Source of the DNA: Actinomyces oris
Lineage (GTDB): Bacteria; Actinomycetota; Actinomycetes; Actinomycetales; Actinomycetaceae
DNA length: 56,711 nt
Assembly: GCF_006546825.1 (NCBI RefSeq)
Contig: NZ_VICC01000009.1
Span: 1 to 56,711 of the forward strand
Direction: 5' to 3'
Below the pieces are notes generated by a model. That model was not told the DNA's origin. It saw only the letters and a list, made by a program, of their open reading frames with translations, and did no database searches. This document shows positions 16,366 through 25,399 of this stretch, piece by piece. The position numbers and the translations under genes are program-made. The stretch's first letter is position 1. Every line of letters starts with the position of its first letter.

Positions 16366-17226
16366 ATGCAACGCCGCGACTTCATGCTCGCCCTGGCCGC
16401 TGGAACCGCAGGCTGCCTCAGCGCCTGCAACACCGCACGGCCGGCAGCCCATTCCGCCTCACCGGCCTCGTCCCCGGCGCAGGGCTCCCCCCTGACCTCA
16501 GCGTCCCCCTCACCCGTACCCTCACCGACCCCCTCCCTCAGCCCGCTTCACCTTCAGGACGGTCCTCCGCCACTGCCCGCACCCAGCCCGGCGGACTCGC
16601 TCATCACCGGCCTGCCGGAGAACGTCGGCAACGTCGTGGCCATCACCATCGACGACGGCGTCGACTCCTCAGTCGTGGACGCCTACCTGGATTTCGCCAA
16701 GGACTCGGGAGTCCGCCTGACCTTCTTCGTCACCGGCTGCTATCCGAGCTGGACCGACAACCGAGACAAGATGAGGCCCCTGGTGGAATCCGGGCAGATT
16801 CAGCTGGCGAACCACACCTGGACGCACCCCGATCTGACGACGCTGTCGGAGGGCGGGATCATCGACGAGATCACCCAGTGCGAGAACCTGCTGCGCAACA
16901 CCTACGGCGTCACAGGCGCCCCCTTCATCCGACCACCCTACGGCGGCCGCAGCTCCTACACCGACTCGGTCTGCGCCAAGGTCGGCTACACGACAACGAC
17001 CATGTGGTATGGCTCCTTCGGAGACTCCGGGCAACTCACACCCGAGGTCCTTCTCGGTGAGGCGCAGAAGTGGCTGCTCGCTCAGCACATCGTCATCGGT
17101 CACGCGAACTTCCCCACCGTCACATCCGTCTACGGTCAGATCATCGACATTCTGCGTCAGCGCTCTCTGCAGACAGCCACGCTCGACGATGTCTACTTTG
17201 GCCCCGGACACAATCGTCACGCCTGA
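16366..17226 (+). CDS. Tat-exported lipoprotein polysaccharide deacetylase (NodB family, CE4)
   Basis: 286 residues from the ATG at 16366 (MQRRDFMLALAAG), with GAGAAAG 8 bases upstream. The open frame starts 13 codons earlier without a ribosome site. The N-terminus combines a twin-arginine-like RRDF motif with a lipobox LSAC (Cys21), so it is probably a Tat lipoprotein. A Pro/Ser-rich spacer (25-75) follows. The NodB domain (about 88-280) has TIDDG (Asp96/Asp97), the metal-binding HTWTH (His150, His154) and RPPYG, all CE4 hallmarks. The likely reaction is removal of N-acetyl groups from cell-wall GlcNAc/MurNAc or from the polymer made by the adjacent locus. It converges with tagD copy 1, only 6 bp away. 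Confidence 0.9.
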   Translation: MQRRDFMLALAAGTAGCLSACNTARPAAHSASPASSPAQGSPLTSASPSPVPSPTPSLSPLHLQDGPPPLPAPSPADSLITGLPENVGNVVAITIDDGVDSSVVDAYLDFAKDSGVRLTFFVTGCYPSWTDNRDKMRPLVESGQIQLANHTWTHPDLTTLSEGGIIDEITQCENLLRNTYGVTGAPFIRPPYGGRSSYTDSVCAKVGYTTTTMWYGSFGDSGQLTPEVLLGEAQKWLLAQHIVIGHANFPTVTSVYGQIIDILRQRSLQTATLDDVYFGPGHNRHA

Positions 17227-17232
17227 GGGGAC

Positions 17233-17640
17233 TCACCGCTCGAGAGCCTCCTGCCCCTCGCGGCACGACCGTCCCTGAGCAGAGCCGATCTCCGCGGTTC
17301 GCGGGAGGTAGGCGATCTCGCAGCGACCTTCGAGCTGCTCGTCGAAGGTACCGATCCAGTCATCACCGATGACGAAGACATCGATGCCGTACTCGTCGAC
17401 GTCCTGGCTCTTCTGGCCCCAAGTCCGCTCGGGAACGACCATGTCGACATAGCGGATGGCCTCCAGCATCGCCTTGCGCTGCTCGTAGGAGAAGTAGGTG
17501 CGCTTCCCCTTGGAGGCGCTGAACTCATCGGTCGACAGAGCCACGATGAGATAGTCACCCATGGCCTTGGCCCGGCGCAGCAGCTCGATGTGCCCGTAGT
17601 GGAGCAGGTCGAAGGAGCCGTAGGTGATGATGCGTTTCAT
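17233..17640 (-). CDS. tagD: Glycerol-3-phosphate cytidylyltransferase-like protein, copy 1, altered C-terminal signature
   Basis: 135 residues. Nucleotidyltransferase fold with HYGH (14-17), the alpha-phosphate site, preceded by TYGSFDLLHYGH. Closely similar to copy 2 at 36938-37330 up to YLPRT (111-115), then different: copy 2 continues PEVSTTRIK, matching the family RTxGISTT signature that contacts CTP, whereas copy 1 reads AEIGSAQGRS and ends EGQEALER. A simple frameshift does not restore the motif by eye. The product may have reduced or changed activity, or may depend on copy 2. TagD makes CDP-glycerol from CTP and glycerol 3-phosphate. Start ATG with GAGGA 8 bases upstream. Confidence 0.85.
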   Translation of the reverse strand: MKRIITYGSFDLLHYGHIELLRRAKAMGDYLIVALSTDEFSASKGKRTYFSYEQRKAMLEAIRYVDMVVPERTWGQKSQDVDEYGIDVFVIGDDWIGTFDEQLEGRCEIAYLPRTAEIGSAQGRSCREGQEALER

Positions 17641-18115
17641 TGAGATAGTCCTCGCGGGTTGAATCCATCGATTTTGTATGAATCACACAAGAATCGGTGG
17701 CATTGTCGTTGGATGCGCGTATGGCGGTGGAACGCGCTCGCCACTAAGTCTAAGCACGAGACACCCCCCAAAATTCCTTTGTTACCCCTCCGCAGCAGGC
17801 TTTCAACTATGTCGGCCGTCACCCACTATCGCTTAACCCAATGAATGCGCGAAACCGCAGCACCGCCACCCGGCCCGAACCACCGCAACCTGAGGCCATC
17901 ATGTGATAGAACCCCGGTATTCCGCGGTATCACAACGATTACGAGCGGTTTCGGCGCCGTCACGACAAGCCCCGAACATCACAGTCTGATTGCAGACAAG
18001 CCAATCATGACGACTGTCGCTTTTCCTACTGTGCGACACAACTACCGTTATAAGAAAGCGAGTAAAGAAGGCCACCCCTCAGGCCTTTCCCGCCCCAGAA
18101 GACCGGAGGTCACCA
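17641..18115. other. AT-richer divergent regulatory region of the glycopolymer locus
   Basis: 475 bases between tagD copy 1 (minus) and the rightward operon. It is clearly less GC-rich than the neighbours. A TATAAG at 18049-18054 may be a -10 box for the rightward operon, and a TACAAA near 17680 (minus strand) may serve tagD. A near-palindrome centred on CCGCGG lies at about 17919-17930. I see no convincing gene here, and the boxes are matches by eye. Confidence 0.4.
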
Positions 18116-18598
18116 GTGGTCGCAGTAGCCCCTGCCCGACCCCTTACCAACCCCTCCCGCACGCGCTCGAGCATCCCCTCCGTGGCCGCTTCAGCACCCG
18201 GCCTCCCGTCTGATTTCTCGGCAGTGAGCCGAGACATCGCGTCGTGGGCACTATGTCTCTTCCTGGCGACCCTTATCAGGACGCTCTTATCAACGCATCG
18301 AATTCTTTATCCGCGCCTGCTCCTGATAGGGGTCGCGGCCGCAGCCCTCATTCAGATGACCGCCTGGTGCGTGACGTGGCACTACTGGCCGTGGGCCTCC
18401 ACACGGGTCATGCCGTTCATCATCGTTGCCGGGGCCGGGTTCGCACTGGGTTCCTGCTTCCTCGACCTCGCCACGCAGGTCCACCTCCTTCCGTGGACCG
18501 CAGGCCTGGCAGGGTCGGCCGTCGCTGTGGCGGATCAGTGGCGGCACCGTCTGAGATGGAGGGCTCGCGCGCGGCGAGCCCTGGAGACGGCCTCATGA
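18116..18598 (+). CDS. Small membrane protein of unknown function, first gene of the export operon
   Basis: 160 residues from a GTG at 18116, with GGAGG 6 bases upstream. After a soluble, Pro/Ser-rich N-terminus (about 1-40) there are four predicted membrane segments: DIASWALCLFLATLIRTLL, PRLLLIGVAAAALIQMTAWC, VMPFIIVAGAGFALGSCFL and LPWTAGLAGSAVAVA. A basic Arg-rich tail ends the protein. I do not recognise a family. Its stop overlaps the start of the WecA-like gene (ATGA), so it is translated with it. It could be a small partner of the initiating transferase. Confidence 0.75.
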   Translation: MVAVAPARPLTNPSRTRSSIPSVAASAPGLPSDFSAVSRDIASWALCLFLATLIRTLLSTHRILYPRLLLIGVAAAALIQMTAWCVTWHYWPWASTRVMPFIIVAGAGFALGSCFLDLATQVHLLPWTAGLAGSAVAVADQWRHRLRWRARARRALETAS

Positions 18599-19635
18599 CC
18601 ACCCTGCTCCTGAGCGGGCTCGCCGTGACGGCAGCCGCCTGCGCCTCCTTGACCGCGGCCGTGATTCCACTCCTGAGGAGGGCCCGCGCCGTTGACGTCC
18701 CCGGGGACAGATCCCTCCACCGGATGCCCACCCCCCGCGGTGGTGGATTCGCCATCGTCCTGGCCACCTCACTGGCCACATGGGCGGCCATCCTCGCCGC
18801 GGTGCACCTGCAAGGCGCTGTTCGCGCCATGACCGGGCTCCACGTGGCGCTCATGGGACTGGCCACCGTGCTCGCTTTCGCACTGCTCGGACTGATCGAG
18901 GACCTGTTCTCCGTGTCCGTCAGGACCCGTCTGATTCTCCAGCTCGTCCTGGGCGCAGGGCTCGGTCTGGTGGCACACAGCGCCTTCGAGGTCTCGCTGT
19001 GGTGGACCCCGGCGATCTGCGTGGGCACAGCCGCGCTGGTCAACGCCACGAACTTCATGGACGGCGCCAATGGCCTGGCCTGCAGCCACGCCCTGATGAC
19101 CTCTCTGTGGTACGTCCAGGTGGCGATCCTCGCCCCGGTCGCCGGACTGGGGCTCGTCATGATCTCGGTGGCCGGCGCGTGCCTCGGTTTCCTACCGTTC
19201 AACACTCCTCGCGCCAAGGTGTTCCTGGGTGACTCCGGCTCCTACGCCCTGGGCGGCGCCTGGGCCTTCGCCGTGACGGCCTGCCTGGCCCGGGGTGTGG
19301 CCGTGGAGGCGGCACTCGCCCCCGTCCTCGTTCTCCTAGTGGATACCGGCTACACCCTGTGGATGCGGCTGCGAGCGGGCCAGTGCTGGTACGAGCCGCA
19401 CCGGCTGCACGTCTACCAGCGCCTGGTCTGCGCCGGATGGCCGCACTGGGCTTCGGCCCTCCTGGTCACCCTGGCCGCGGCGTCGTGCTCCGCCCTGGCG
19501 TCAGGCAGCCTCCTGACCAGCAACCGGCTCTGGATGCCCCAGGTCGCCATGGCCGCAGTTCTGATCCTCTATCTGAAGATGCCCTCCATCATCGGAGCGC
19601 CCAACCCCTTCCCCACCCCTCGAAGGGCGCGGTGA
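18595..19635 (+). CDS. WecA/TagO-family undecaprenyl-phosphate sugar-1-phosphate transferase
   Basis: 346 residues from the ATG at 18595, which overlaps the preceding stop. An open frame further upstream is unsupported. Polytopic (about 10-11 helices) MraY/WecA-type enzyme that loads a sugar phosphate, typically GlcNAc-1-P, on undecaprenyl phosphate and starts polymer synthesis on the inner membrane face. Diagnostic motifs: the cytoplasmic loop DVPGDRSLHRMPTPRGGG near residue 30, NATNFMDGANGL near 150, FLGDSGSYALG near 210 and PHRLHVYQRL near 268, the last typical of the WecA branch rather than MraY. It is the probable committed first step of the locus. Confidence 0.9.
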   Translation: MTTLLLSGLAVTAAACASLTAAVIPLLRRARAVDVPGDRSLHRMPTPRGGGFAIVLATSLATWAAILAAVHLQGAVRAMTGLHVALMGLATVLAFALLGLIEDLFSVSVRTRLILQLVLGAGLGLVAHSAFEVSLWWTPAICVGTAALVNATNFMDGANGLACSHALMTSLWYVQVAILAPVAGLGLVMISVAGACLGFLPFNTPRAKVFLGDSGSYALGGAWAFAVTACLARGVAVEAALAPVLVLLVDTGYTLWMRLRAGQCWYEPHRLHVYQRLVCAGWPHWASALLVTLAAASCSALASGSLLTSNRLWMPQVAMAAVLILYLKMPSIIGAPNPFPTPRRAR

Positions 19636-19639
19636 GGAC

Positions 19640-20914
19640 ATGCGCATTCTTCTGCTCACCCACTACTGGGCACCGGAGGTCGGCGCTCCTCAACGCCGTT
19701 GGAACCGGCTGGCCGAGGCGCTGATCTCACGGGGCCACGAGCTAGCGGTGCTGGCTCCGGCCCCCCACTACCCGGGAGGTCGTCTCCTGCCAGGCGGCGC
19801 GCCCCACATGGCCGGTTCGATCAGGCGGGACGTCACCGGGGCGATGGTGCACCGCACGATCTTCCGCCCCTACAGCAGCGGAGTGTGCGGACGCGGCACC
19901 GATCAGATGGTCGCGGCGGCCGACTCCGTGCGCCTGGGGGTGGCGCGCTTCCGGGGCGCCAACCGTCCCGACGTCATCCTCGGCTCGGTTCCCGGGCTCC
20001 CCACCCTCCCGGCCGCGCTCGCCGTCGGCAGGGCCCTGCGCCGCCCGGTCGTGGTGGAGCTGCGCGACGCCTGGCCGGATCTGCTCCTGTCAGCCGCGCA
20101 GTGGTCCGAGCCGGCCACCTGCCCATCGGCCCTGGCATGGGCCCACCGAGCCCGCCGGCTTCACATCGTCGACCACGGTACGCACAACCTCCTGCCACCC
20201 CTCATCACCCGCCTGGAGCGGGAGGCCGCGGCCGTGGTGACGACGACCGACTCCTTCGCCCAGGTCCTGCGCTCGCGCGGGATACGCCGCGTGGTGACGG
20301 TGCGCAACACCGGCGCCGCGGTGCAGACAGGCCGCACGGGTGCCGACCGACGCCGCTGGGACGGCACCCTGCACGTGCTGTACCTGGGAACCGTGGGGCG
20401 CGCTCAGGGACTGGGCTTCGCGGTGCGAGCCGCACACATCGCTCAGTGCAACGGCACCCCGGTGGTGCTGCGGATCGTCGGCGACGGCGCACAGCTCCAG
20501 GAGGTGGTGGCCCTGGCCCACAGGCTCGCCGCCCCCGTGGAGATCCTCCCCCCTGTGCCCTGGAGCGAGGTGGATCAGCACTACGCCTGGGCCGATACGG
20601 CGCTGGTGAGCCTGCAGAACTGGCCGGCCATGTCCATGACGGTCCCCTCCAAGCTCTACGAGATCATGTCCGCCGGAGTGCACGTGTGCGCCTCGGTGGA
20701 CGGGGAGGCCCGGCGCATCGTGGAGGACGCTGGCTGCGGTGACGTCACCGCCCCGCAGGACCCGCAGGCCCTGGCCTCCCTGTGGAGCGCCCTGGCTGCA
20801 GACCGCAGCCGTCTGGACGTGACGGGCGGACGGCGCTGGCTGGCGGTCCACGCCGACGCCGAGGCCATGACCAACCGCTACGAGTCCCTCCTGAGGCAGG
20901 TGGCCGGTGGCTGA
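19640..20914 (+). CDS. GT4-family glycosyltransferase (WbuB-like)
   Basis: 424 residues, GT-B fold. N-terminal acceptor domain starts MRILLLTHYWAPEVGAPQRR, typical of WbuB-like enzymes that add an amino sugar to the lipid-linked first sugar. The C-terminal nucleotide-sugar domain includes LYLGTVGRAQGL, RIVGDGAQ and the donor-binding segment TVPSKLYEIMSAGVHV. It follows the WecA-like gene by 4 bp. Order suggests that it adds the second sugar. Donor and linkage cannot be read from sequence. Confidence 0.87.
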   Translation: MRILLLTHYWAPEVGAPQRRWNRLAEALISRGHELAVLAPAPHYPGGRLLPGGAPHMAGSIRRDVTGAMVHRTIFRPYSSGVCGRGTDQMVAAADSVRLGVARFRGANRPDVILGSVPGLPTLPAALAVGRALRRPVVVELRDAWPDLLLSAAQWSEPATCPSALAWAHRARRLHIVDHGTHNLLPPLITRLEREAAAVVTTTDSFAQVLRSRGIRRVVTVRNTGAAVQTGRTGADRRRWDGTLHVLYLGTVGRAQGLGFAVRAAHIAQCNGTPVVLRIVGDGAQLQEVVALAHRLAAPVEILPPVPWSEVDQHYAWADTALVSLQNWPAMSMTVPSKLYEIMSAGVHVCASVDGEARRIVEDAGCGDVTAPQDPQALASLWSALAADRSRLDVTGGRRWLAVHADAEAMTNRYESLLRQVAGG

Positions 20915-22634
20915 CCTCCAGATCCTGAGGAACCTCGCACTGCTGAGTACCTCCGCCACCCGGCAGCTGGTCGAGGATCCGGTGCTGCTGGCCCTGCAGG
21001 GGGCGCGTCGGCTCTCTGAGCCCTGGCGTGGCCGCAGCGCTCGGGCTCTCGGCATCGGCGCGGGCGAGCACGAGCTGCGCCGGGCGCTGTCGGCGTTCAT
21101 CGCCGACCGACCGGACTCGGCTAGTGACGCGCTGAGCCGGGCGGTGCCGCGATCGACCCTCGGCCGCCGGCTTGCCGCCGAGATGGCGATCCACCTCGGT
21201 TCCGCCGAGCGGAGGCATCTTGACGCCGAGGGCCTGAGCCCCGCGGTGCGCGCGCGGGACCTGTGGTCCCGGGGACACCTGAGCGCCGCGCTCAGCGCAC
21301 TGGAGGCAGCGCCCGGCTCCGGGGCGCTGCGGGCCCGGCTGCGTTCCCAGCTCGCCATGATGAGCCCGGGATTCCACCTGCCCCGCTTGTCCCCCTCACC
21401 GGGATGGACCGTTCCTGACCCCGGCGAGCCGCTGCGAGTCCTTCACCTGCTGACCAGCTCACTGCCCCACACCCAGTCCGGCTACACCGTGCGCTCGCAC
21501 GCACTCCTTCAGGCGCAGTGCGACGCCGGCATCGACGTGCGGGCGGTGACCCGCATCGGCTACCCCGTCATCATCGGCAGGCCCTCGGCTCAGGCCACCG
21601 ACGTCGTCGACGCAGTCACCTACCGGCGGCTTCTGCCCGCGCGGACCCAGGCCGCCCCGATAGCCCGGTTGGCTCAGATGAGCCGTCTGCTGGCGCGGGA
21701 GGTGGACGCGTTCCACCCACACGTGCTGCACACGACCACCAACTACGTCAACGCCCTGGTCACCCAGACGGTGGCGCGCTCCTACGGCCTGCCCTGGGTC
21801 TACGAGATGCGAGGGGTACTGGAGTGCACCTGGGTGGCCTCCAGGCCGGTGGGTCAGCAGGCCGAGGCACTGAGCTCCGAGCGCTTCGCGCTGCTGCGGG
21901 CCAAGGAGGCCGAGATGGCTCGGCGGGCCGATGCCGTCGTCGTCCTCTCTCGGGTACAGGCCGAGGACCTCGCGGCCCGGGGTGTCGAGCCCGGCCGGAT
22001 CACGGTCGTCCCCAACGCCGTGGAACAGGAGGTCCTGGAGGCCACCAGGTACTCGCCAGCGAATGCCCGCCAACGGCTGGGCCTGCCCCGCGACGGCCTG
22101 TGGGTGGGCAGCGTCTCCTCCCTGGTGGGCTACGAGGGCTTCGACGTGCTCCTGCGGGCCGTGGCGCTCTGCCGCGCTCGGGGGGTCGACGTGCGGTGCG
22201 CCGTCGTGGGTGACGGGGTCAGCCGACCCGGGCTGGTGGCCCTGGCCGGAGAGCTGGGGCTGGAGACCTCGGTGTGCGTCCTTCCCGGACGGGTGGAGCG
22301 CGCCACGGCCCTGGACTGGTACCAGGCCCTGGATGTCTTCTGCGTGCCGAGGCTGGATACGCCGGTATGCCGGCTGGTGACACCGCTCAAGCCGATGACG
22401 GCGATGGCGCTGGGGCGGCCGGTGGTGGTCTCCGACCTTCCCGCGCTCAGCGAGCTCACCGCCGCAGCGACGAATCGGTCTTTCCCTGCCGGGGACGTGG
22501 AGGCGCTCAGCCGAGTGCTGACTGGTATGGCGTCTGGAGATCCCCTGCCCTCAACGCCCTCAACGCATCAGCCGCTGCCCACCTGGAGCGGCAACGCAGT
22601 CCGTCAGGCCGAGATCTACAAGGAGCTGGTATGA
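20907..22634 (+). CDS. GT4-family glycosyltransferase with N-terminal extension
   Basis: 575 residues from a GTG at 20907 overlapping the preceding gene by 8 bp. The first roughly 170 residues are helical and charged, without a recognised domain. The GT-B part starts near 178 (LHLLTSSLPHTQSGYTVRSH). It continues with WVYEMRG, VVLSRVQAEDL, GRITVVPNAV, SVSSLVGYEGFDVLL and the donor site TPLKPMTAMALGRPVVVSDLPAL. It should be the next transferase in linkage-unit or repeat-unit assembly. The N-terminal extension may dock other proteins of the locus; that is a guess. Confidence 0.85.
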   Translation: MADLQILRNLALLSTSATRQLVEDPVLLALQGARRLSEPWRGRSARALGIGAGEHELRRALSAFIADRPDSASDALSRAVPRSTLGRRLAAEMAIHLGSAERRHLDAEGLSPAVRARDLWSRGHLSAALSALEAAPGSGALRARLRSQLAMMSPGFHLPRLSPSPGWTVPDPGEPLRVLHLLTSSLPHTQSGYTVRSHALLQAQCDAGIDVRAVTRIGYPVIIGRPSAQATDVVDAVTYRRLLPARTQAAPIARLAQMSRLLAREVDAFHPHVLHTTTNYVNALVTQTVARSYGLPWVYEMRGVLECTWVASRPVGQQAEALSSERFALLRAKEAEMARRADAVVVLSRVQAEDLAARGVEPGRITVVPNAVEQEVLEATRYSPANARQRLGLPRDGLWVGSVSSLVGYEGFDVLLRAVALCRARGVDVRCAVVGDGVSRPGLVALAGELGLETSVCVLPGRVERATALDWYQALDVFCVPRLDTPVCRLVTPLKPMTAMALGRPVVVSDLPALSELTAAATNRSFPAGDVEALSRVLTGMASGDPLPSTPSTHQPLPTWSGNAVRQAEIYKELV

Positions 22635-23545
22635 GCAGGGCGTCCTGGGCCCCGTGGTCCGATGGGCAGCCGTTCTGGGGCGGCAGCTCGGAGGTCAGTG
22701 TCAGCGTCGTCGAGCTCAGCGAGCTCTACCCGGTGGGCCGGCGCCCACCGCTGGTGGCCTACATCCGCCAGCTCTGGCAGCGCCGGCACTTCATCTGGGC
22801 CGACGCCCGGGCCAAGGCCCTGGGCTCTCAACGGGGCACCTTCCTGGGCAACGCCTGGCTCATCGCCAAGCCGATGCTCGACGCGATCGTCTACTTCCTG
22901 GTCTTCGGGCTGCTTCTGCAGACGAGCCGCGGTATTGACAACTTCATCGGCTACCTCATCATCGGCGTCACGTTCTTCCCGCCGCTGCAGCGGGCGGTCA
23001 CCGGTGGCAGCCAGGTGATCGTCACCGGCAGGAACCTCATTCGAGGCTTCTCCTTCCCTCGGGCCGCCCTGTCCGCGTCGTACACGATTCGCAGCGCGAT
23101 CGACCTGGTCCCGCCGATGATCGCGCTCCTCGTCCTCGAGGTGGTCCTTCCTCCTCACGCCTGGCCGAGCTGGCACTGGGTCCTCATCGTCCCGGTCCTG
23201 GCGCTTCAGGTGCTCCTGAGCCTGGGACTGACGCTGGCGGCCTCCCGTATCACGACGACGATCCCGGACATGCGCAACATCTGGCCCTTCCTGACTCAGT
23301 TCTGGTTCTACGCCTCGGGAGTCTTCTTCTCCTACGAACGGTTCATCAATCACCCGGTGATGCTGCGGGCCATGGACCTCAATCCCGGTTACCTCATCAT
23401 CACGATGTACCGAGACGTGATCCTGTACCAGCGTGTTCCGCAGCCGCGCATGTGGCTCATCCTCAGTGCCTGGTCGCTGGGGCTGACCACCGTGTCCTTC
23501 GTGTTCTTCTGGGAGAAGGAGGAGGCCTACGGTGTCGAGCGCTGA
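22631..23545 (+). CDS. tagG: ABC-2 membrane subunit of the glycopolymer exporter (TagG-like)
   Basis: 304 residues from the ATG at 22631, overlapping the previous stop (ATGA). ABC-2 type permease with an amphipathic N-terminus (LVAYIRQLWQRRHFIWADARAK) and about six membrane helices. Features such as LGNAWLIAKPMLDAIVYFLVFGLLL, GVTFFPPLQRAV and NPGYLIITMYRDV are typical of TagG/RfbA/Wzm permeases. With TagH it flips the undecaprenyl-linked polymer across the membrane. Its last 14 bases overlap the ATPase gene. Confidence 0.92.
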   Translation: MSRASWAPWSDGQPFWGGSSEVSVSVVELSELYPVGRRPPLVAYIRQLWQRRHFIWADARAKALGSQRGTFLGNAWLIAKPMLDAIVYFLVFGLLLQTSRGIDNFIGYLIIGVTFFPPLQRAVTGGSQVIVTGRNLIRGFSFPRAALSASYTIRSAIDLVPPMIALLVLEVVLPPHAWPSWHWVLIVPVLALQVLLSLGLTLAASRITTTIPDMRNIWPFLTQFWFYASGVFFSYERFINHPVMLRAMDLNPGYLIITMYRDVILYQRVPQPRMWLILSAWSLGLTTVSFVFFWEKEEAYGVER

Positions 23546-24569
23546 GACCGGAGCAGGGAAGGATTCAGCGGCCCTCCAGGCGGACGGGCCGGGAGAGGCG
23601 ACATCTCCCTCCCCCATCGTCATGATGACATCGGATGGCGACTCGTCGGCCGCTGTCATGACCGCGGCCGAGGGTCACGAGGCCGGCATCGGCACCGCCA
23701 CCGTCGTCGTCGACGAGATCGGGGTGAGCTACCGGGCGCCCTCCACGGACGCCGAGGATCTGCGCACCGCCTCCGTGGCGCAGAAGATCGTCATGGGGAT
23801 GACTGGGCACAGGCCGAAAGTGAGGGTCGAGGCTCTCAAGAACATCTCCTTCGTGGCTCGCGCCGGGGAGTCGATCGGGATCCTGGGGCGCAACGGGGCG
23901 GGGAAGTCCACGCTGCTGCGCGTCATGGGCGGCTTGGAGACGCCGACCTCGGGAACGGTGAGCGCCCGTTCCACCCCGGTGCTCCTGGGCGTCAACGCGG
24001 CCCTCGTCCCGGACCTGTCCGGCGAGCGCAATGTGCGCCTGGGCTGCCTGGCCATGGGGCTGACTCCCCAGCAGATCGAGGCGATCATCCCGGAGGTCAT
24101 TGAGCTGGCCGGGATCGGGAAGGCCATCTACCGCCCGATGAAGACCTATTCCTCGGGAATGGCCTCACGTCTGCGGTTCGCGATCGCCGCCGCGGCGAAC
24201 CCGGACATCCTCCTCATCGACGAGGCCCTGTCCACCGGTGACGCCGCGTTCAAGGAGCGCAGCGAGATCAAGATGACCGAGCTGCGGCGCGCCGCCGGGA
24301 CGGTGTTCATCGTCAACCATGCCGCACAGGTCATTGAGGAGATGTGTACCCGGGCTCTGTGGCTCATGGATGGCGAGCTCATCGGTGACGGCCCGGGCCC
24401 CCAGATCGCCCACGACTACCGGTGGTGGTCCTGGAACATCGCCAAGAACAAGCCGGACAAGGCCGCCACGATCCTGGCCGAGTGCCGGGAGAAGTGGAAA
24501 CCGGCGGGGGTGCGGATCCAACGCTCGGAGAGCCGCACCCTGCCCTACCGACACGCTCGAGGAGTATGA
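23532..24569 (+). CDS. tagH: ATPase subunit of the glycopolymer exporter (TagH-like)
   Basis: 345 residues from a GTG at 23532 preceded by GGAGG. An unusual roughly 55-residue Ala/Gly/Asp-rich N-terminal leader precedes the ABC domain. Walker A GRNGAGKST near 119, the signature SSGMASRLRFA near 207 and Walker B ILLIDEALSTGD near 226 are intact. The short spacing between signature and Walker B and the RYxSxMxxR-type signature match polysaccharide exporters (TagH/Wzt/RfbB). The C-terminal part (about 300-345) is short, without a carbohydrate-binding domain. It pairs with TagG. Confidence 0.92.
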   Translation: MSSAETGAGKDSAALQADGPGEATSPSPIVMMTSDGDSSAAVMTAAEGHEAGIGTATVVVDEIGVSYRAPSTDAEDLRTASVAQKIVMGMTGHRPKVRVEALKNISFVARAGESIGILGRNGAGKSTLLRVMGGLETPTSGTVSARSTPVLLGVNAALVPDLSGERNVRLGCLAMGLTPQQIEAIIPEVIELAGIGKAIYRPMKTYSSGMASRLRFAIAAAANPDILLIDEALSTGDAAFKERSEIKMTELRRAAGTVFIVNHAAQVIEEMCTRALWLMDGELIGDGPGPQIAHDYRWWSWNIAKNKPDKAATILAECREKWKPAGVRIQRSESRTLPYRHARGV

Positions 24570-24571
24570 CC

Positions 24572-25348
24572 ATGCGCAGTGAGGAAAGCACGATGACAGC
24601 AGGACGAATCACGGTCTACGGCTCTTGCGTGGCCAGGGACGTGGCCGGTGAGATGGAGCGGCGGGGCTGGAGCGTGGAGCGTTACATCGCCCGCCAGTCC
24701 CTCATCAGTGCGGGGTGCCCGGCCGACGTCGGCGACGTCGATCTGTCCCTGCTCAGGTCGTCCTTCGCCCGTCGGTCCTTCCTGTCCGACATGGTGGGCA
24801 ACCTGGAGGCGCAGCTCACGGCCGTCGCCTCCTACACCGACCTCCTGCTGTGGGACCTGACCGATGAGCGCCTCGGCGTCCTGGAGACCTCCCCCGGGAC
24901 CTTCCTGACGCGTTCGACCGAGGCGCTGACGGCCGGCCTCTACGAGGGGCTTCCCGCCAGGTTCCTCGAGCTGGGGACGGCCGAGCACCTGCACCTGTGG
25001 CGGCCCGCCCTGCTGCGTTTCCACGCCCTCCTGGAGCGGCTCGACCTGGCGAGGCGGACGATCCTCATCAACGTTCCCTGGGCGACACGGACCACATCGG
25101 GGATGTCCACCGTCCCGAGCTGGGGGCAGACGGCCATGGAGGCCAACTGGGTCATGACCCGCTACATCGAGCTCGTCTACCAGGAGACCGACCTGCGGAT
25201 TCTGCAGGTGCCCGACGAGCTCGTGGTGGCCGACGACGCGCACCGCTGGGGGGCCGCCCCCTTCCACTACGCCGGCTCCCTGTACTCCTGGGTCGCCGAC
25301 GAGCTGGAGATCGCCCTGGCACCGCGCAGCCTCGCCCCGGCGCTGTGA
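24572..25348 (+). CDS. DUF6270-type SGNH-like protein
   Basis: 258 residues from the ATG at 24572, chosen because GAGGAG lies 7 bases upstream. Other in-frame ATGs at 24566 and 24593 are possible. The sequence opens with ITVYGSCVARDV, a strand-plus-serine start reminiscent of SGNH/GDSL hydrolases and typical of DUF6270 proteins found in capsule and teichoic-acid loci. Later conserved-looking elements are LLWDLTDERLGV, ILINVPWATRT and AHRWGAAPFHYAGSLYSWVADEL, where the C-terminal His would complete a catalytic site. Function is unproven; transfer or removal of an acyl group on the polymer is one idea. Last gene of the rightward operon, which ends 51 bp from the convergent GT2 gene. Confidence 0.78.
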   Translation: MRSEESTMTAGRITVYGSCVARDVAGEMERRGWSVERYIARQSLISAGCPADVGDVDLSLLRSSFARRSFLSDMVGNLEAQLTAVASYTDLLLWDLTDERLGVLETSPGTFLTRSTEALTAGLYEGLPARFLELGTAEHLHLWRPALLRFHALLERLDLARRTILINVPWATRTTSGMSTVPSWGQTAMEANWVMTRYIELVYQETDLRILQVPDELVVADDAHRWGAAPFHYAGSLYSWVADELEIALAPRSLAPAL

Positions 25349-25399
25349 GCCCCACCCCGTGAGGCAGGGCGGCGTAGGGCCGGTGGGGATCGACGCGCT

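Noticed and set aside
25350..25388. Possible terminator hairpin between the DUF6270 gene and the GT2 gene
   Set aside because: Only seven outer base pairs (CCCCACC with GGTGGGG) around a long, poorly paired loop.
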